Source: Eubacterium uniforme (GTDB taxonomy: Bacteria; Bacillota; Clostridia; Lachnospirales; Lachnospiraceae). Taken from it: a stretch of 64,000 bases of DNA. Position 1 is the first letter of the stretch; each line of letters begins with the position of its first letter. The notes under the pieces were generated by a model. The model had not been told where the DNA came from. It searched no databases and saw only the letters and a list, made by a program, of their open reading frames with translations. Below, piece by piece: positions 26,650 to 35,967 of this stretch. Both the position numbers and the translations under genes were made by a program. The stretch is taken from assembly GCF_900167115.1 (NCBI RefSeq), contig NZ_FUXZ01000005.1:124001-188000 (forward strand), given 5' to 3'.

Positions 26650-28461
26650 GTGTATAAGAAATTTATAGTCACACTCGTTGCATTAATAGCAATTGCCTGT
26701 ACAGTATTGTACATGAAAAAGACAGGATTTAAGATAGCTAGTACAAAAACAGCAAATATCTATGAGGCATTTAACTTAGTTGAAAGCGATGGTTCACATG
26801 TTGGTGAAAACGATGAAAATTATGCTGTTGTAATATCGGGTATACTTAGTGACTACAGAGCTCTTTTAAAGAACAATACATATTATGTTAGATATGAAAC
26901 TATAAGAAATAAGATTACAGATAAGTTTTATTGGGATAGAGAAGAAAACTTCATATTATATACTACACCAACAGCAGTTGTAAAACATGCAATTGGTGGA
27001 GCTGGATATGAAGAAGGCGGAAAGTCAGAAAGCTGGGATAATGATATTACTATCCAAGTAAATGATGATTTGTATCTTGATTTAGCATTTGTTTCAAAAT
27101 ATACAGGATTAGATTATCAGGTATTTACTAATCCTAATAGAATATGTATGGTTGGTACTCTTAATCCATTACCATATGCAAAAGTTGAAAAGATTGACAG
27201 TATTAGAAATGGAGCAGATGTTTCTGCACATATTTATACAGAAGCTAAAATTGGTGAACAGGTTTTACTTACAGGTATTGAAGAAGGCGATTTTACTGAG
27301 GTTATGACAACAGAGGGTATAATTGGTTTCATTAAGAAGAGTTCTCTTTCTGAAAAGACAGAGATTGCTGCTAAGAGTAAGGTTGATTTGCCTGAATATA
27401 CATCACTTACAAAGGATAAGAAGATTAGTATTGCATGGCATCAGGTTACAGAATCTGCAGCTAATGGCTCTCTTGATGAAGTTGTAAGTAAGGCTAAGGG
27501 CCTTAATGTTATTTCTCCAACATGGCTTAGTGTTAAGAATAAAAAAGGTAAACTTAAGAGTATTGCATCAGCCGATTATGTTAAAAAGGCTCATGATAAG
27601 GGACTTGAAGTTTGGGTTTTAGTTGATGACTTTATTAAGACTAAAGATGGTACTCATGTTGTCAATGAGGCTATTTCAAAAACAAGTTCAAGACAGAGAC
27701 TTATTAATAATATAATTAAACAGGTTAAACATTGTAAGGCAGATGGTATAAATGTGGACTTTGAGTACATAAAAGAAGAGTATAGTGATAGCTATATTGA
27801 GTTCTTAAGAGAACTATCTGTTAGTTGTAGAAATGATAAACTTGTTCTTTCTGCAGATACCTATGTACCATCTGATTGGTCAAAATACTATAGAAGAGAT
27901 GCACAGGCAGAAGTATGTGATTATGTTGTAGTAATGGCATACGATGAATTTAATGGTTCAAGTACTGATGCTGGTCCTGTATCTTCAATGAGTTTTGTAG
28001 AAAATGGTATTAAGAATACAGTTGAAGAAGTTGGAAGTAAGAATGCATCTAAGATAATTGCTGCACTTCCATTTTATACAAGAGTTTGGACAAAGAAAGC
28101 AGCAGAACCAACTGAAGCAAATAATCTTGAAAAAGGACAAAAATATATAGAAGATAAGGTAAATGGTGATTTCATTCTTTCGAGTAAAGCCGTTGGTATG
28201 GATACTGCTAAGGAGATGGTTGAACAGGATCCTGATTTATCTAAATCTTTAAAACTTGATGAAAAGACTGGTGTTAATTATGCATTTTATGAAGATGAAG
28301 CATCAGGAAAGTCAACTCAGATATGGATGGAAGATATGGATTCATTAACAGCTAAGCTTGAATTAATTGTAAATAACAATATTGGTGGTGCTGCATTCTG
28401 GAAACTTTCAATGGAATCAGATGATGTTTGGCAGGTTATAAATGAAAAACTTAGCAAGTAG
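26650..28461 (+). CDS. membrane-anchored GH18-type glycosidase with SH3-like region
   Basis: A 603-aa protein starting at GTG behind AAGGAGG. The N-terminus has one transmembrane segment (residues about 4-22), placing the rest outside the cell. Residues about 40-170 resemble the stalk seen in copper-amine-oxidase N-domain proteins, residues about 185-235 an SH3-like wall-binding domain, and residues about 255-600 a glycoside hydrolase 18 barrel. The GH18 catalytic motif is DGINVDFEYI (about 365-374), with the acid Glu at about 372 and the conserved Trp end GAAFWKLSMESDD. Relatives act on peptidoglycan or spore cortex (YaaH/SleL-type). It overlaps tadA by 20 bases. Confidence 0.88.
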   Translation: MYKKFIVTLVALIAIACTVLYMKKTGFKIASTKTANIYEAFNLVESDGSHVGENDENYAVVISGILSDYRALLKNNTYYVRYETIRNKITDKFYWDREENFILYTTPTAVVKHAIGGAGYEEGGKSESWDNDITIQVNDDLYLDLAFVSKYTGLDYQVFTNPNRICMVGTLNPLPYAKVEKIDSIRNGADVSAHIYTEAKIGEQVLLTGIEEGDFTEVMTTEGIIGFIKKSSLSEKTEIAAKSKVDLPEYTSLTKDKKISIAWHQVTESAANGSLDEVVSKAKGLNVISPTWLSVKNKKGKLKSIASADYVKKAHDKGLEVWVLVDDFIKTKDGTHVVNEAISKTSSRQRLINNIIKQVKHCKADGINVDFEYIKEEYSDSYIEFLRELSVSCRNDKLVLSADTYVPSDWSKYYRRDAQAEVCDYVVVMAYDEFNGSSTDAGPVSSMSFVENGIKNTVEEVGSKNASKIIAALPFYTRVWTKKAAEPTEANNLEKGQKYIEDKVNGDFILSSKAVGMDTAKEMVEQDPDLSKSLKLDEKTGVNYAFYEDEASGKSTQIWMEDMDSLTAKLELIVNNNIGGAAFWKLSMESDDVWQVINEKLSK

Positions 28462-28909
28462 AGAAGAAAAATTCATGAAAGAAGCTATTAAGCAGGCCAA
28501 AAAAGCAGAAGCCTTAAACGAGGTTCCGATAGGTTGCGTAATAGTATATAAAGATAAAATAGTTGCGCGTGGATATAATAGACGTATAACTGATAAAAAT
28601 ACATTATCTCATGCGGAACTTATAGCAATAAAAAAAGCAAGCAAGACGCTAGGTGACTGGCGTCTTGATGACTGTGAAATGTACATTACACTTGAACCAT
28701 GTCAGATGTGTGCAGGTGCAATAGTACAGGCACGTATAAAAAAAGTATATATGGGAGCTATGAATCCAAAAGCCGGATGCGCAGGCTCTGTCCTAGACTT
28801 ACTTCACGTTCCAAAATTCAACCATCAAGTTGAAACATATAGTGGAATTTTAGGCGAAGAATGCTCAACTATGCTCTCAGAATATTTTCGATGCTTACGC
28901 AAAAAATAG
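28442..28909 (+). CDS. tadA: tRNA-specific adenosine deaminase
   Basis: TadA (155 aa) deaminates wobble adenosine 34 of tRNA-Arg(ACG) to inosine. The zinc-dependent deaminase motifs are complete: HAEL with catalytic Glu (residues about 60-63) and PCQMCAGA (about 88-95). The C-terminal part MGAMNPKAGCAGSVLDLL is TadA-type rather than guanine or cytidine deaminase. The ATG at 28442 overlaps the end of the GH18 gene; ATG 28475 is an alternative with a better ribosome binding site but would trim the conserved first helix. Structured element copy 2 begins at its stop codon. Confidence 0.93.
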   Translation: MKNLASREEKFMKEAIKQAKKAEALNEVPIGCVIVYKDKIVARGYNRRITDKNTLSHAELIAIKKASKTLGDWRLDDCEMYITLEPCQMCAGAIVQARIKKVYMGAMNPKAGCAGSVLDLLHVPKFNHQVETYSGILGEECSTMLSEYFRCLRKK

Positions 28910-29277
28910 AAATTTCACTTTATCAATACGTAAGCGACTTGCAATTTCTATATTCTCTAGATGGGACCGTTGCGGGTCTCTACACTTAGTGAGAAAGTAG
29001 TGTGTTATTAGCAATTGACTTTATCTGCATAACGCGAAGCGTTATGATATAAATGGAAAAGATGGGATAATTGAATGTTTACATTCAGATTTATCCCATC
29101 TTTTTTATTTATAGTATAATATTTGTATTATACAGATAAAGGAAATTGGTAATGATAAACACATTGCTTTCGAACTTAGTGTGGCTAGGGGCAGCCCGCA
29201 CCGTGCGAGAGCTGAGTCCTAGATAGATAATATAAAATTGCAAGTCGCGTTGATATTGACAAAAGGCGGGAAATTTC
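28909..29277 (+). ncRNA. candidate large structured RNA element, copy 2
   Basis: This 369-base element starts at the last base of the tadA stop codon. The outer stem pairs GCGACTTGCAATTT (28934-28947) with AAATTGCAAGTCGC, and GAAATTTC (28909-28916) with GAAATTTC (29270-29277). Box A is at 28961-28980, identical to copy 1; the palindrome CATAACGCGAAGCGTTATG at 29028-29046; the central hairpin TGGGATAA/TTATCCCATC plus TTTTTT at 29061-29107; box B at 29193-29218. The arm pairs GAAAGTAGTGTG with CACATTGCTTTC, changed on both sides relative to copy 1. The right half of the outer stem contains the -35 box of the SRP RNA promoter. Confidence 0.75.
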
Positions 29278-29284
29278 GTATACT
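29256..29284 (+). promoter_or_regulatory. promoter of the SRP RNA
   Basis: TTGACA at 29256-29261 and TATACT at 29279-29284, 17-base spacer. Its -35 region lies inside the terminal stem of structured element copy 2. Confidence 0.85.
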
Positions 29285-29312
29285 TATGAACGTTGTTGAA
29301 AAGTTTATAAAG

Positions 29313-29578
29313 CTTCCGTGCAGCCGGGGAGTTAGCGGTGCCCTGTACCTGCAAACCGCTCTAGCAGGGGTGATATCTTGCCTCGGGCTAAATCTGTAGG
29401 GCTGCCCTAGGAAAGTGGTGTTGACGTGAGGGTCCTTGCGCAACGGAAATCTTCGAATCGTGTCAGGTTGGGAACAAAGCAGCACTAAGGAGAACCTTTC
29501 GTGTGATGTGAGATTGCCTTTGCTGAGCTGACTACCTAGGTAACGCTTATGGAGATAGTACAAAGCAAGATGCACGGA
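29313..29578 (+). ncRNA. ffs: signal recognition particle RNA, large (Firmicutes) type
   Basis: The conserved SRP domain IV is visible: GTGTCAGGTTGGGAACAAAG followed by CAGCAC (about 29460-29492), with a GGAA tetraloop and the asymmetric loop that binds Ffh. The 5' and 3' ends pair (CCGTGCA at 29316-29322 with TGCACGG at 29571-29577), and an Alu-like 5' domain is present, giving about 265 bases as in Bacillus scRNA. It is the RNA scaffold for co-translational targeting of membrane proteins. It has its own promoter and terminator. Confidence 0.93.
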
Positions 29579-29641
29579 TTAAAAATATACAAATTATGTA
29601 AACTTGTAAAGTGGGTTTTACATAGGAAAAATGTAATGTAT

Positions 29642-29692
29642 AAAAGAGGTTTTTGAAAAATTATTTTTCTAAACCTCTTTTAATATTTTTTA
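29642..29692 (+). terminator. terminator of the SRP RNA
   Basis: AAAAGAGGTTT (29642-29652) pairs with AAACCTCTTTT (29671-29681), followed by AATATTTTTT. Confidence 0.85.
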
Positions 29693-29785
29693 CAAAATAA
29701 CACTAAGATGTGTTATAATAAACAGTGATTGTTTTTATCCGGACAATCATTTTTATCACAATAATAAGTAAACGAGGTAAAGGCA

Positions 29786-31276
29786 GTGAAAAAAGGATTT
29801 GATAACGACAAATATTTAAAAATGCAGTCAGAACACATTAGAGAGCGTATCTCAAAATTTGGGAATAAGCTTTATTTGGAATTTGGTGGAAAACTGTTTG
29901 ATGATTTTCATGCATCAAGAGTATTACCTGGATTTGAACCTGACTCAAAACTTCAGATGTTATTACAGTTAAAGGATCAGGCTGAAATAGTAATTGTAAT
30001 TAGCGCAGAAGATATTGAAGATAATAAAATGCGTGGGGATTATGGTATTACTTATGATTCAGATGTATTAAGACTTATAGATGCTTTTCAGTCAGTAGGT
30101 TTATATGTTGGTAGTGTTTGCTTAACTAAGTTTAATGAACAGCCATCAGCTGTATTATTCCAAAAGAAACTTGAATCTATTGGAATTAAGTCATATAGAC
30201 ATTACAAGATTCCTGGATATCCAAGTGATGTAAAGTCAATCGTAAGTGACGAAGGTTATGGTAAGAATGACTTTATTCAGACTGAAAGACCACTTGTTGT
30301 TATCACAGCACCAGGACCAGGTAGTGGAAAAATGGCAACATGCCTTTCACAGCTTTACCATGAACATAAAAGAGGAGTTAAGGCAGGATATGCTAAATTT
30401 GAAACATTCCCTATTTGGAATATTCCACTTAAGCATCCTGTTAACCTTGCATATGAAGCAGCAACAGCTGATCTTCAGGATGTTAACATGATTGACCCAT
30501 TCCATTTAGAGGCATATGGTGTTACAACTGTTAACTATAATAGAGATATTGAAATTTTCCCTGTAGTTAATGCAATGTTTGAACTTATAGCAGGAGAAAG
30601 TCCATATAAGTCACCTACAGACATGGGTGTAAACATGGCTGGTAATTGTATTGTTGATGATGAGGCTTGTTGTATAGCTTCAAAACAGGAGATTATTAGA
30701 AGATATTATGCAGCTCTTTGTGAAAAGAAAACAAAGGGTTATACAAAGAATGATATAATGAAACTTGAGTTATTAATGAAGCAGGCAGGAGTTACACCTG
30801 ATGATAGACCAGTTGTCGTTTCAGCATTAGAGAAAGAAAAGATTACAGATGGAAAGCCAGCTGCTGCAATTGAACTTCCTGATGGAAGAATTGTTACAGG
30901 TAAAACAAGTGAATTACTTGGTGCAGCTTCATCAGCTCTTCTTAATGCAATTAAGATGTTAGCTGGCATCGAAGATGAAGTGAAACTTATTTCACCTGAT
31001 GCAATCGAGCCTATTCAGATGCTTAAGACAAACTATCTTGGAAGTAATAACCCAAGACTTCATACTGATGAAATCTTAACAGCTCTTTCAGCAACAGCAG
31101 CTCATAGCGATGTTGCAAGAAAAGCTCTTGAACATTTACCACTTCTTAAAGGTTGTGATGCTCATTCAACAGTTTTACTTTCATCAGTTGATATTCAGAT
31201 ATTCAAAAAACTTGGTATCAATTTAACTTGTGAACCAAAGTATGAAGAGAATGGAAGAGTATTCCATAAACACTAA
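29786..31276 (+). CDS. DUF1846 domain-containing protein
   Basis: A 496-aa cytoplasmic protein matching the conserved DUF1846 family, nearly full-length. Recognisable segments are the start FDNDKYLKMQSEHIRERI, FGGKLFDDFHASRVLPGF, the P-loop-like TAPGPGSGKMATCLSQLYHEH (residues about 170-190) and MAGNCIVDDEACCIASKQEI. No function is established to my knowledge; the GPGSGK loop suggests nucleotide or phosphate binding. It starts at GTG 29786 with GAGGTAAAGG upstream. A TATAAT lies near 29716 but I see no good -35. It stands alone between the SRP RNA and dnaX. Confidence 0.85.
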   Translation: MKKGFDNDKYLKMQSEHIRERISKFGNKLYLEFGGKLFDDFHASRVLPGFEPDSKLQMLLQLKDQAEIVIVISAEDIEDNKMRGDYGITYDSDVLRLIDAFQSVGLYVGSVCLTKFNEQPSAVLFQKKLESIGIKSYRHYKIPGYPSDVKSIVSDEGYGKNDFIQTERPLVVITAPGPGSGKMATCLSQLYHEHKRGVKAGYAKFETFPIWNIPLKHPVNLAYEAATADLQDVNMIDPFHLEAYGVTTVNYNRDIEIFPVVNAMFELIAGESPYKSPTDMGVNMAGNCIVDDEACCIASKQEIIRRYYAALCEKKTKGYTKNDIMKLELLMKQAGVTPDDRPVVVSALEKEKITDGKPAAAIELPDGRIVTGKTSELLGAASSALLNAIKMLAGIEDEVKLISPDAIEPIQMLKTNYLGSNNPRLHTDEILTALSATAAHSDVARKALEHLPLLKGCDAHSTVLLSSVDIQIFKKLGINLTCEPKYEENGRVFHKH

Positions 31277-31336
31277 GATTTAGAATATTAAAGTAATAGT
31301 ATTTTATAAATTTACTACAAAAAGGCAGGTATGACT

Positions 31337-32917
31337 ATGGCATATTTATCGCTTTATCGTAAATTCAGACCACAGACATTTGCTGATGTTAAAGGTCAGG
31401 ATCATATAGTTACGACACTTCAAAATCAAATAAAGTCGGGTAGATTTGCTCATGCGTATCTTTTTACTGGTACTAGAGGTACGGGTAAAACCAGTGTGGC
31501 TAAGATTTTAGCCAGAGCTGTAAATTGCCAAAATCCTGTGGATGGAAGTCCATGTGGAGAGTGTGAAAGATGTAAGGCAGCACTTGATGGAAGCAGCATT
31601 AACATAATTGAAATGGATGCGGCTTCAAACAATGGTGTTGATAATATTAGACAGATTAATGAAGAAGTTAGATATGCACCAACGGATGATAAGTACAAAG
31701 TATATATTATTGATGAGGTACATATGCTTTCAACAGGTGCGTTTAATGCACTTCTAAAAACGTTAGAAGAACCACCTGAATATGTTATTTTCATTCTAGC
31801 TACAACAGAAGTTCATAAGATTCCAATTACAATTATGTCAAGATGTCAGAGATATGATTTTAAGCATATTAGTCTTGATGTTATATATAACAGACTAAAG
31901 GAACTTATGGATGCGGAAGGTATTAATGCTGAGGAAAAGGCCTTAAGATATATTGCAAAAGCAGCTGATGGATCAATGAGAGATGCATTAAGTCTTCTAG
32001 ATAGATGTATAGCATTTTATCTTGGTGAAGATTTAACTTATGAAAACGTCTTAGAGGTTTTAGGCGCAGTTGATACAGAAGTGTTTGAAAGACTTTTGTG
32101 TGCTATTGTTGATGAGGATGTTTCAGGTAGTTTAAATGTCATCGAAGAGATGGTACAGGCAGGAAGAGATTTATCTCAGTTTACGTCTGATTTCATATGG
32201 TATATGAGAAATCTTTTATTAGTTAAGGTTTCTGATAATATGTCTTCGATAGTTGATATGTCTGATGAAAAATTATCTCAGATGGCAAATGATGCAAAAC
32301 TTTTCGATGAAGCAATAATAATGAGATACATAAAAGTTTTATCAGAAACACTTGCGTCAATGAAATTTCAAAGTAGTAAGCGTGTTCTTTTAGAAATTGC
32401 AATTATAAAGATTATTAAACCTAGCATGGAAAAGGATGTTACATCACTTCTTAATCGTATTGAAAATATGGAAAAGAAACTTGAAAGAGGCGAGTATGTA
32501 GCTACTTCTGGTGAAAAGCCTGCAGGTGGTAGTGAAGAATCTAATGATGCTGAAAAAGAAGAAAAACTAAAAGGTAAGCTTGAAATGCCGGTTCCAGAGG
32601 ATTTACAATATATCGTTGATAATTGGCAGAAAGTTACGGCTTCTAAGAATATTACAGGACTTCATAGAGTTCTTATAGATAAAACAAAGAAATATTTTGA
32701 TAAGAATGGAACCTTGGTTCTTGCAATTAAGGAAGGATCAACATCTTATGATATGTTAGCAAATGCTGGCGAAGATAAAATATTAGAAGAGGCACTTGCT
32801 AAAAATACTGGAAAAGAAATTCATGTTTCCATTATCATGGAGACTGATGTATATAATAAAAGTGAAGATTATGGGTCGATTAATCCCTTTAATATTGATT
32901 TAGAGGAAGAAGACTAA
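31337..32917 (+). CDS. dnaX: DNA polymerase III subunits gamma/tau
   Basis: DnaX (526 aa), the clamp-loader ATPase. The AAA+ core has Walker A GTRGTGKTSVAKI (residues about 45-57), a four-cysteine zinc module with CGECERC, Walker B VYIIDEVHMLS and the sensor SRCQRYDF. The C-terminal part (from about 370) is a tau-type extension with a coiled-coil start and a charged linker. ATG 31337 is chosen because AGGCAGG ends 8 bases before it; the upstream in-frame ATG at 31331 is too close. It heads the dnaX-ybaB-recR operon, which is conserved in Firmicutes. Confidence 0.95.
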   Translation: MAYLSLYRKFRPQTFADVKGQDHIVTTLQNQIKSGRFAHAYLFTGTRGTGKTSVAKILARAVNCQNPVDGSPCGECERCKAALDGSSINIIEMDAASNNGVDNIRQINEEVRYAPTDDKYKVYIIDEVHMLSTGAFNALLKTLEEPPEYVIFILATTEVHKIPITIMSRCQRYDFKHISLDVIYNRLKELMDAEGINAEEKALRYIAKAADGSMRDALSLLDRCIAFYLGEDLTYENVLEVLGAVDTEVFERLLCAIVDEDVSGSLNVIEEMVQAGRDLSQFTSDFIWYMRNLLLVKVSDNMSSIVDMSDEKLSQMANDAKLFDEAIIMRYIKVLSETLASMKFQSSKRVLLEIAIIKIIKPSMEKDVTSLLNRIENMEKKLERGEYVATSGEKPAGGSEESNDAEKEEKLKGKLEMPVPEDLQYIVDNWQKVTASKNITGLHRVLIDKTKKYFDKNGTLVLAIKEGSTSYDMLANAGEDKILEEALAKNTGKEIHVSIIMETDVYNKSEDYGSINPFNIDLEEED

Positions 32918-32939
32918 TAAAGAAATGGAGGAATTAGAT

Positions 32940-33305
32940 ATGTCAAAGAGAAATGCAGGATATGGTGGCGGTATGCCAACTAACATGAGTGGTCTTATGA
33001 AACAGGCTCAGAAGATGCAGAAGCAGATGATGGAAGCACAGGAGCAGATGGCTAACTCAGAATATACAGCTAAAGCAGGCGGTGGCGCTGTTGAAGTTAC
33101 AGTTACAGGACTTAAGGAAGTTAAGTCAATTAAAATCGATAAGGAAGTAGTAGATCCAGATGATGTTGAAATGTTAGAAGATTTAATTATGGCAGCTATG
33201 AATGAAGCTATTAAGATGACTGATGATGCTTCATCAGCTCAGGCTTCTAAATTCTCAGGATATTTAGATGGCATTGATGGATTATCAGGATTATTTGGTA
33301 AATAA
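32940..33305 (+). CDS. YbaB/EbfC family nucleoid-associated protein
   Basis: Small DNA-binding protein (121 aa) of the YbaB/EbfC family. The sequence has the Met/Gln-rich helix (MSGLMKQAQKMQKQMMEAQE), GGGAVEVTVTGLKEVKSIKID and DLIMAAMNEAIK. Its first 12 residues are an added Gly/Asn-rich stretch. The ATG at 32940 is supported by GGAGG at 32927-32931; an upstream ATG at 32925 overlaps that site. It lies between dnaX and recR, as in most bacteria, and forms dimers that bind DNA without strong sequence preference. Confidence 0.94.
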   Translation: MSKRNAGYGGGMPTNMSGLMKQAQKMQKQMMEAQEQMANSEYTAKAGGGAVEVTVTGLKEVKSIKIDKEVVDPDDVEMLEDLIMAAMNEAIKMTDDASSAQASKFSGYLDGIDGLSGLFGK

Positions 33306-33307
33306 GA

Positions 33308-33904
33308 GTGGAATATTATAGCAATTATATATCAAAATTAATTGAACAATTAACAAACTTGCCTGGTATTGGTTCAAAGTCTGCAGGAAGACTTGCGTAT
33401 TACATATTAAACATGAATGTGGAAGATGTGAATTTGCTCGCTGATACGATTAAAGAAGCAAGAGCGAATGTCAGATATTGTAAGGAGTGCTTCACTTTAT
33501 CAGATAGTGAGGTTTGTCCAATATGCGCTAATCCAAATAGAAATCACAAAGTGATTATGGTTGTAGAGAACACAAGAGACTTAGCAGCGTATGAAAAAAC
33601 AGGTAAGTTTGATGGCGTATATCATGTTTTACATGGTGCTATTTCACCTATGGCAGGTGTATTTGCTGAAGATATAAAATTAAAAGAGTTAATAGTCAGA
33701 CTTGAAAAAGATGTAGATGAAGTTATCATTGCAACCAACTCAAGTGTGGAAGGTGAAACAACTGCTATGTACATTAGTAAGTTACTTAAACCTACGGGCA
33801 TTAAGATAAGCAGAATAGCTAGTGGTGTACCTGTAGGTGGTGATCTTGAAAATATTGATGAAGTAACATTGCTTAGAGCCTTAGAAGGCAGAACTGAGTT
33901 ATAA
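33308..33904 (+). CDS. recR: recombination mediator protein RecR
   Basis: RecR (198 aa) works with RecF and RecO to load RecA on gapped DNA. Visible parts are the HhH motif LTNLPGIGSKSAGRLAYYIL (residues about 14-33), the zinc finger C-x2-C...C-x2-C (CKECFTLSDSEVCPIC) and a Toprim domain starting VMVVENTRDLAAYE with VDEVIIATNSSVEGETTA. It starts at a GTG 3 bases after the ybaB stop codon and is presumably translated by coupling. It ends the dnaX operon. Confidence 0.95.
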   Translation: MEYYSNYISKLIEQLTNLPGIGSKSAGRLAYYILNMNVEDVNLLADTIKEARANVRYCKECFTLSDSEVCPICANPNRNHKVIMVVENTRDLAAYEKTGKFDGVYHVLHGAISPMAGVFAEDIKLKELIVRLEKDVDEVIIATNSSVEGETTAMYISKLLKPTGIKISRIASGVPVGGDLENIDEVTLLRALEGRTEL

Positions 33905-34006
33905 TATATTATCTGAGTATATTAGTTAACAGGCTGAATAAATAGTTTATATTTAAACCTATTAATATTTCTGGATAAGATGATATATAGAATGAGGAGA
34001 CTTAGA

Positions 34007-35854
34007 ATGGGTAGTTCTAAGAAGAATATTCTTGAAATTAATAATTTAAAAACATATTTTGATACAGACAAAGGTATACTTAAGGCAGTTGATGGAATTG
34101 ATTTAACAGTGCCTTTAGGTAAGACTGTTTGTTTAGTAGGTGAATCAGGGTGCGGTAAATCAGTGACCGCACTTTCTATTATGGGTCTTCTTGATAAAAA
34201 GAAAGGTCGCATAGCTGATGGTAAAATAAAACTTTATACCAAAAAGGGTGAAGTTTATATCGATGAAGCTAAGGAATCTGTAATGAGAGAACTTAGAAGA
34301 CGCGATATTTCCATGATTTTTCAGGAACCTATGACGAGTTTAAATCCAGTTTATACTATTGGACATCAATTAGATGAAGCGGTTAGATTGTATGAACAAG
34401 AAAGAGCTGAGATTAGTTCTTCTCAAGTTAAGGAAAAGACTATTGATTTGCTGACAAAGGTAAAAATTGATGATCCATTAAGAGTATATGACATGTATCC
34501 ACATGAAATATCTGGTGGTATGAGACAGAGAGTTATTATAGCAATGGCTCTTGCTTCAAAGCCAAGACTTATTATAGCGGATGAACCTACAACAGCCCTA
34601 GATGTTACGGTACAGGCTCAAATTTTAGAACTTCTTAATGATCTTAAGGATGATGAGAAAAGCAGTATTCTTATGATTACGCATGATTTGGGTGTGGTAT
34701 CAAGAATGGCTGATTATATTTATGTTATGTACTGTGGCAGGATTGTTGAGTGGGGAAGCGCGAAGGAGATTTTTAAAAATCCAAAGCACCCTTATACAAA
34801 GAGCCTATTAAGATCAAAACCTGACATAAAAAATCCAAGAGGAAGTCTTTATAATATAAAGGGAAATGTTCCGAGTCCGATAGATATGGAAGATGCCTGT
34901 TATTTTAAGGATAGATGTGAATATAGATGTGATAAGTGTGATGGAAATTATCCTGAAAAAGTTATGCTAAATGAAGATCATTATGCATATTGTAGGAATA
35001 TAAATGATGAGGTTTTAGTTGATAATAATAAACGTGTTTTTTCAGAGCATGAATCAGATGAAGTGATTTTAGATGTTAGAAATTTGAGCAAGTCTTTTGA
35101 GGTTAAAAAGAGTATCTTTAGTTTAAAAAAGTCTTATGTTAAGGCTGTTAAAAATGTTAGTTTTTCAGTAAAGAAGGGTGAAACCCTTGGACTTGTAGGT
35201 GAGTCAGGTTGTGGAAAAACTACGGTAGGTAAGTGTGTTTTAAGACTTTATCAAAACATTACTCATGGTAAAATTGTATTTGCTGGTGAGGATGTTTATG
35301 AAATGCGTGAAGAAAAATTAAGAGATTTTAGAACCAAGGCTCAGATGATATTCCAGGATCCATATTCAAGTTTATCGCCTAGAATGAAAGTTTTGGACAT
35401 AATTAAGGAAGGCGTGTTAGAACATAAAATTGTTCCAAAAGAAGAGGCTGATGAGTATGTTTATGGAATAATGGAAGAGTGTGGTTTAAGAAGAGAACTT
35501 GCTGATAGATATCCAAAGGATTTTTCTGGTGGACAAAGACAAAGGATTTGTATTGCAAGGGCATTGGCAGTTAAACCAGATTTTATCGTGTGTGATGAAC
35601 CTGTATCGGCTCTTGATGTTTCAGTTCAGGCACAGATTATAAATTTACTTAAGAAAATACAAAAGGAAAGAGGTATTTCTTTATTGTTTATTTCGCATGA
35701 TTTATCCGTTGTTGAGCATATAAGTGACTGGGTCATGGTTATGTATAAGGGTAAGGTTGTGGAATACGAAAGAAAGGAAGAAATCTTTAAGAATCCTAAA
35801 AAAGAATATACAAAGAAATTATTGGCATCTGTTCCAACAATATATTGGGGCTGA
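34007..35854 (+). CDS. fused dipeptide/oligopeptide ABC transporter ATPase (DppD-DppF type)
   Basis: A 615-aa protein with two complete ABC ATPase domains joined by a cysteine-containing oligopeptide-type C-domain. Domain 1: Walker A GESGCGKSVTALS (residues about 44-56), signature EISGGMRQRV, Walker B LIIADEPTTALD. Domain 2: Walker A GESGCGKTTVGK (about 397), signature DFSGGQRQRI, Walker B FIVCDEPVSALD. Both resemble OppD/DppD and OppF/DppF. GAGGAGA at 33994-34000 selects ATG 34007. No permease or substrate-binding lipoprotein lies next to it, so its membrane partners must be encoded elsewhere. The middle cysteines (FKDRCEYRCDKC) are usual for this family. Confidence 0.92.
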   Translation: MGSSKKNILEINNLKTYFDTDKGILKAVDGIDLTVPLGKTVCLVGESGCGKSVTALSIMGLLDKKKGRIADGKIKLYTKKGEVYIDEAKESVMRELRRRDISMIFQEPMTSLNPVYTIGHQLDEAVRLYEQERAEISSSQVKEKTIDLLTKVKIDDPLRVYDMYPHEISGGMRQRVIIAMALASKPRLIIADEPTTALDVTVQAQILELLNDLKDDEKSSILMITHDLGVVSRMADYIYVMYCGRIVEWGSAKEIFKNPKHPYTKSLLRSKPDIKNPRGSLYNIKGNVPSPIDMEDACYFKDRCEYRCDKCDGNYPEKVMLNEDHYAYCRNINDEVLVDNNKRVFSEHESDEVILDVRNLSKSFEVKKSIFSLKKSYVKAVKNVSFSVKKGETLGLVGESGCGKTTVGKCVLRLYQNITHGKIVFAGEDVYEMREEKLRDFRTKAQMIFQDPYSSLSPRMKVLDIIKEGVLEHKIVPKEEADEYVYGIMEECGLRRELADRYPKDFSGGQRQRICIARALAVKPDFIVCDEPVSALDVSVQAQIINLLKKIQKERGISLLFISHDLSVVEHISDWVMVMYKGKVVEYERKEEIFKNPKKEYTKKLLASVPTIYWG

Positions 35855-35887
35855 TGCCTTATTTTTTCCTTTTTTACGCTCTAAATG

Positions 35888-35916
35888 TTGAATAGATTTA
35901 GGTATTATGGTAAAAT
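35888..35916 (+). promoter_or_regulatory. promoter of the large TPR/AAA+ gene
   Basis: TTGAAT at 35888-35893 and TAAAAT at 35911-35916 with a 17-base spacer. Confidence 0.6.
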
Positions 35917-35967
35917 TATTCTGTGTTTTTGCGTACATAAATGACATAATTGTTGAGGTGGATAGTT

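Noticed and set aside
29109-29575. Minus-strand open frames of 81 and 118 codons
   Set aside because: They lie across structured element copy 2 and the SRP RNA gene; the plus strand holds the conserved SRP domain IV, its promoter and terminator.
32925-32939. Upstream ATG for the YbaB gene
   Set aside because: That ATG overlaps the GGAGG that serves the ATG at 32940, which gives the typical protein start.
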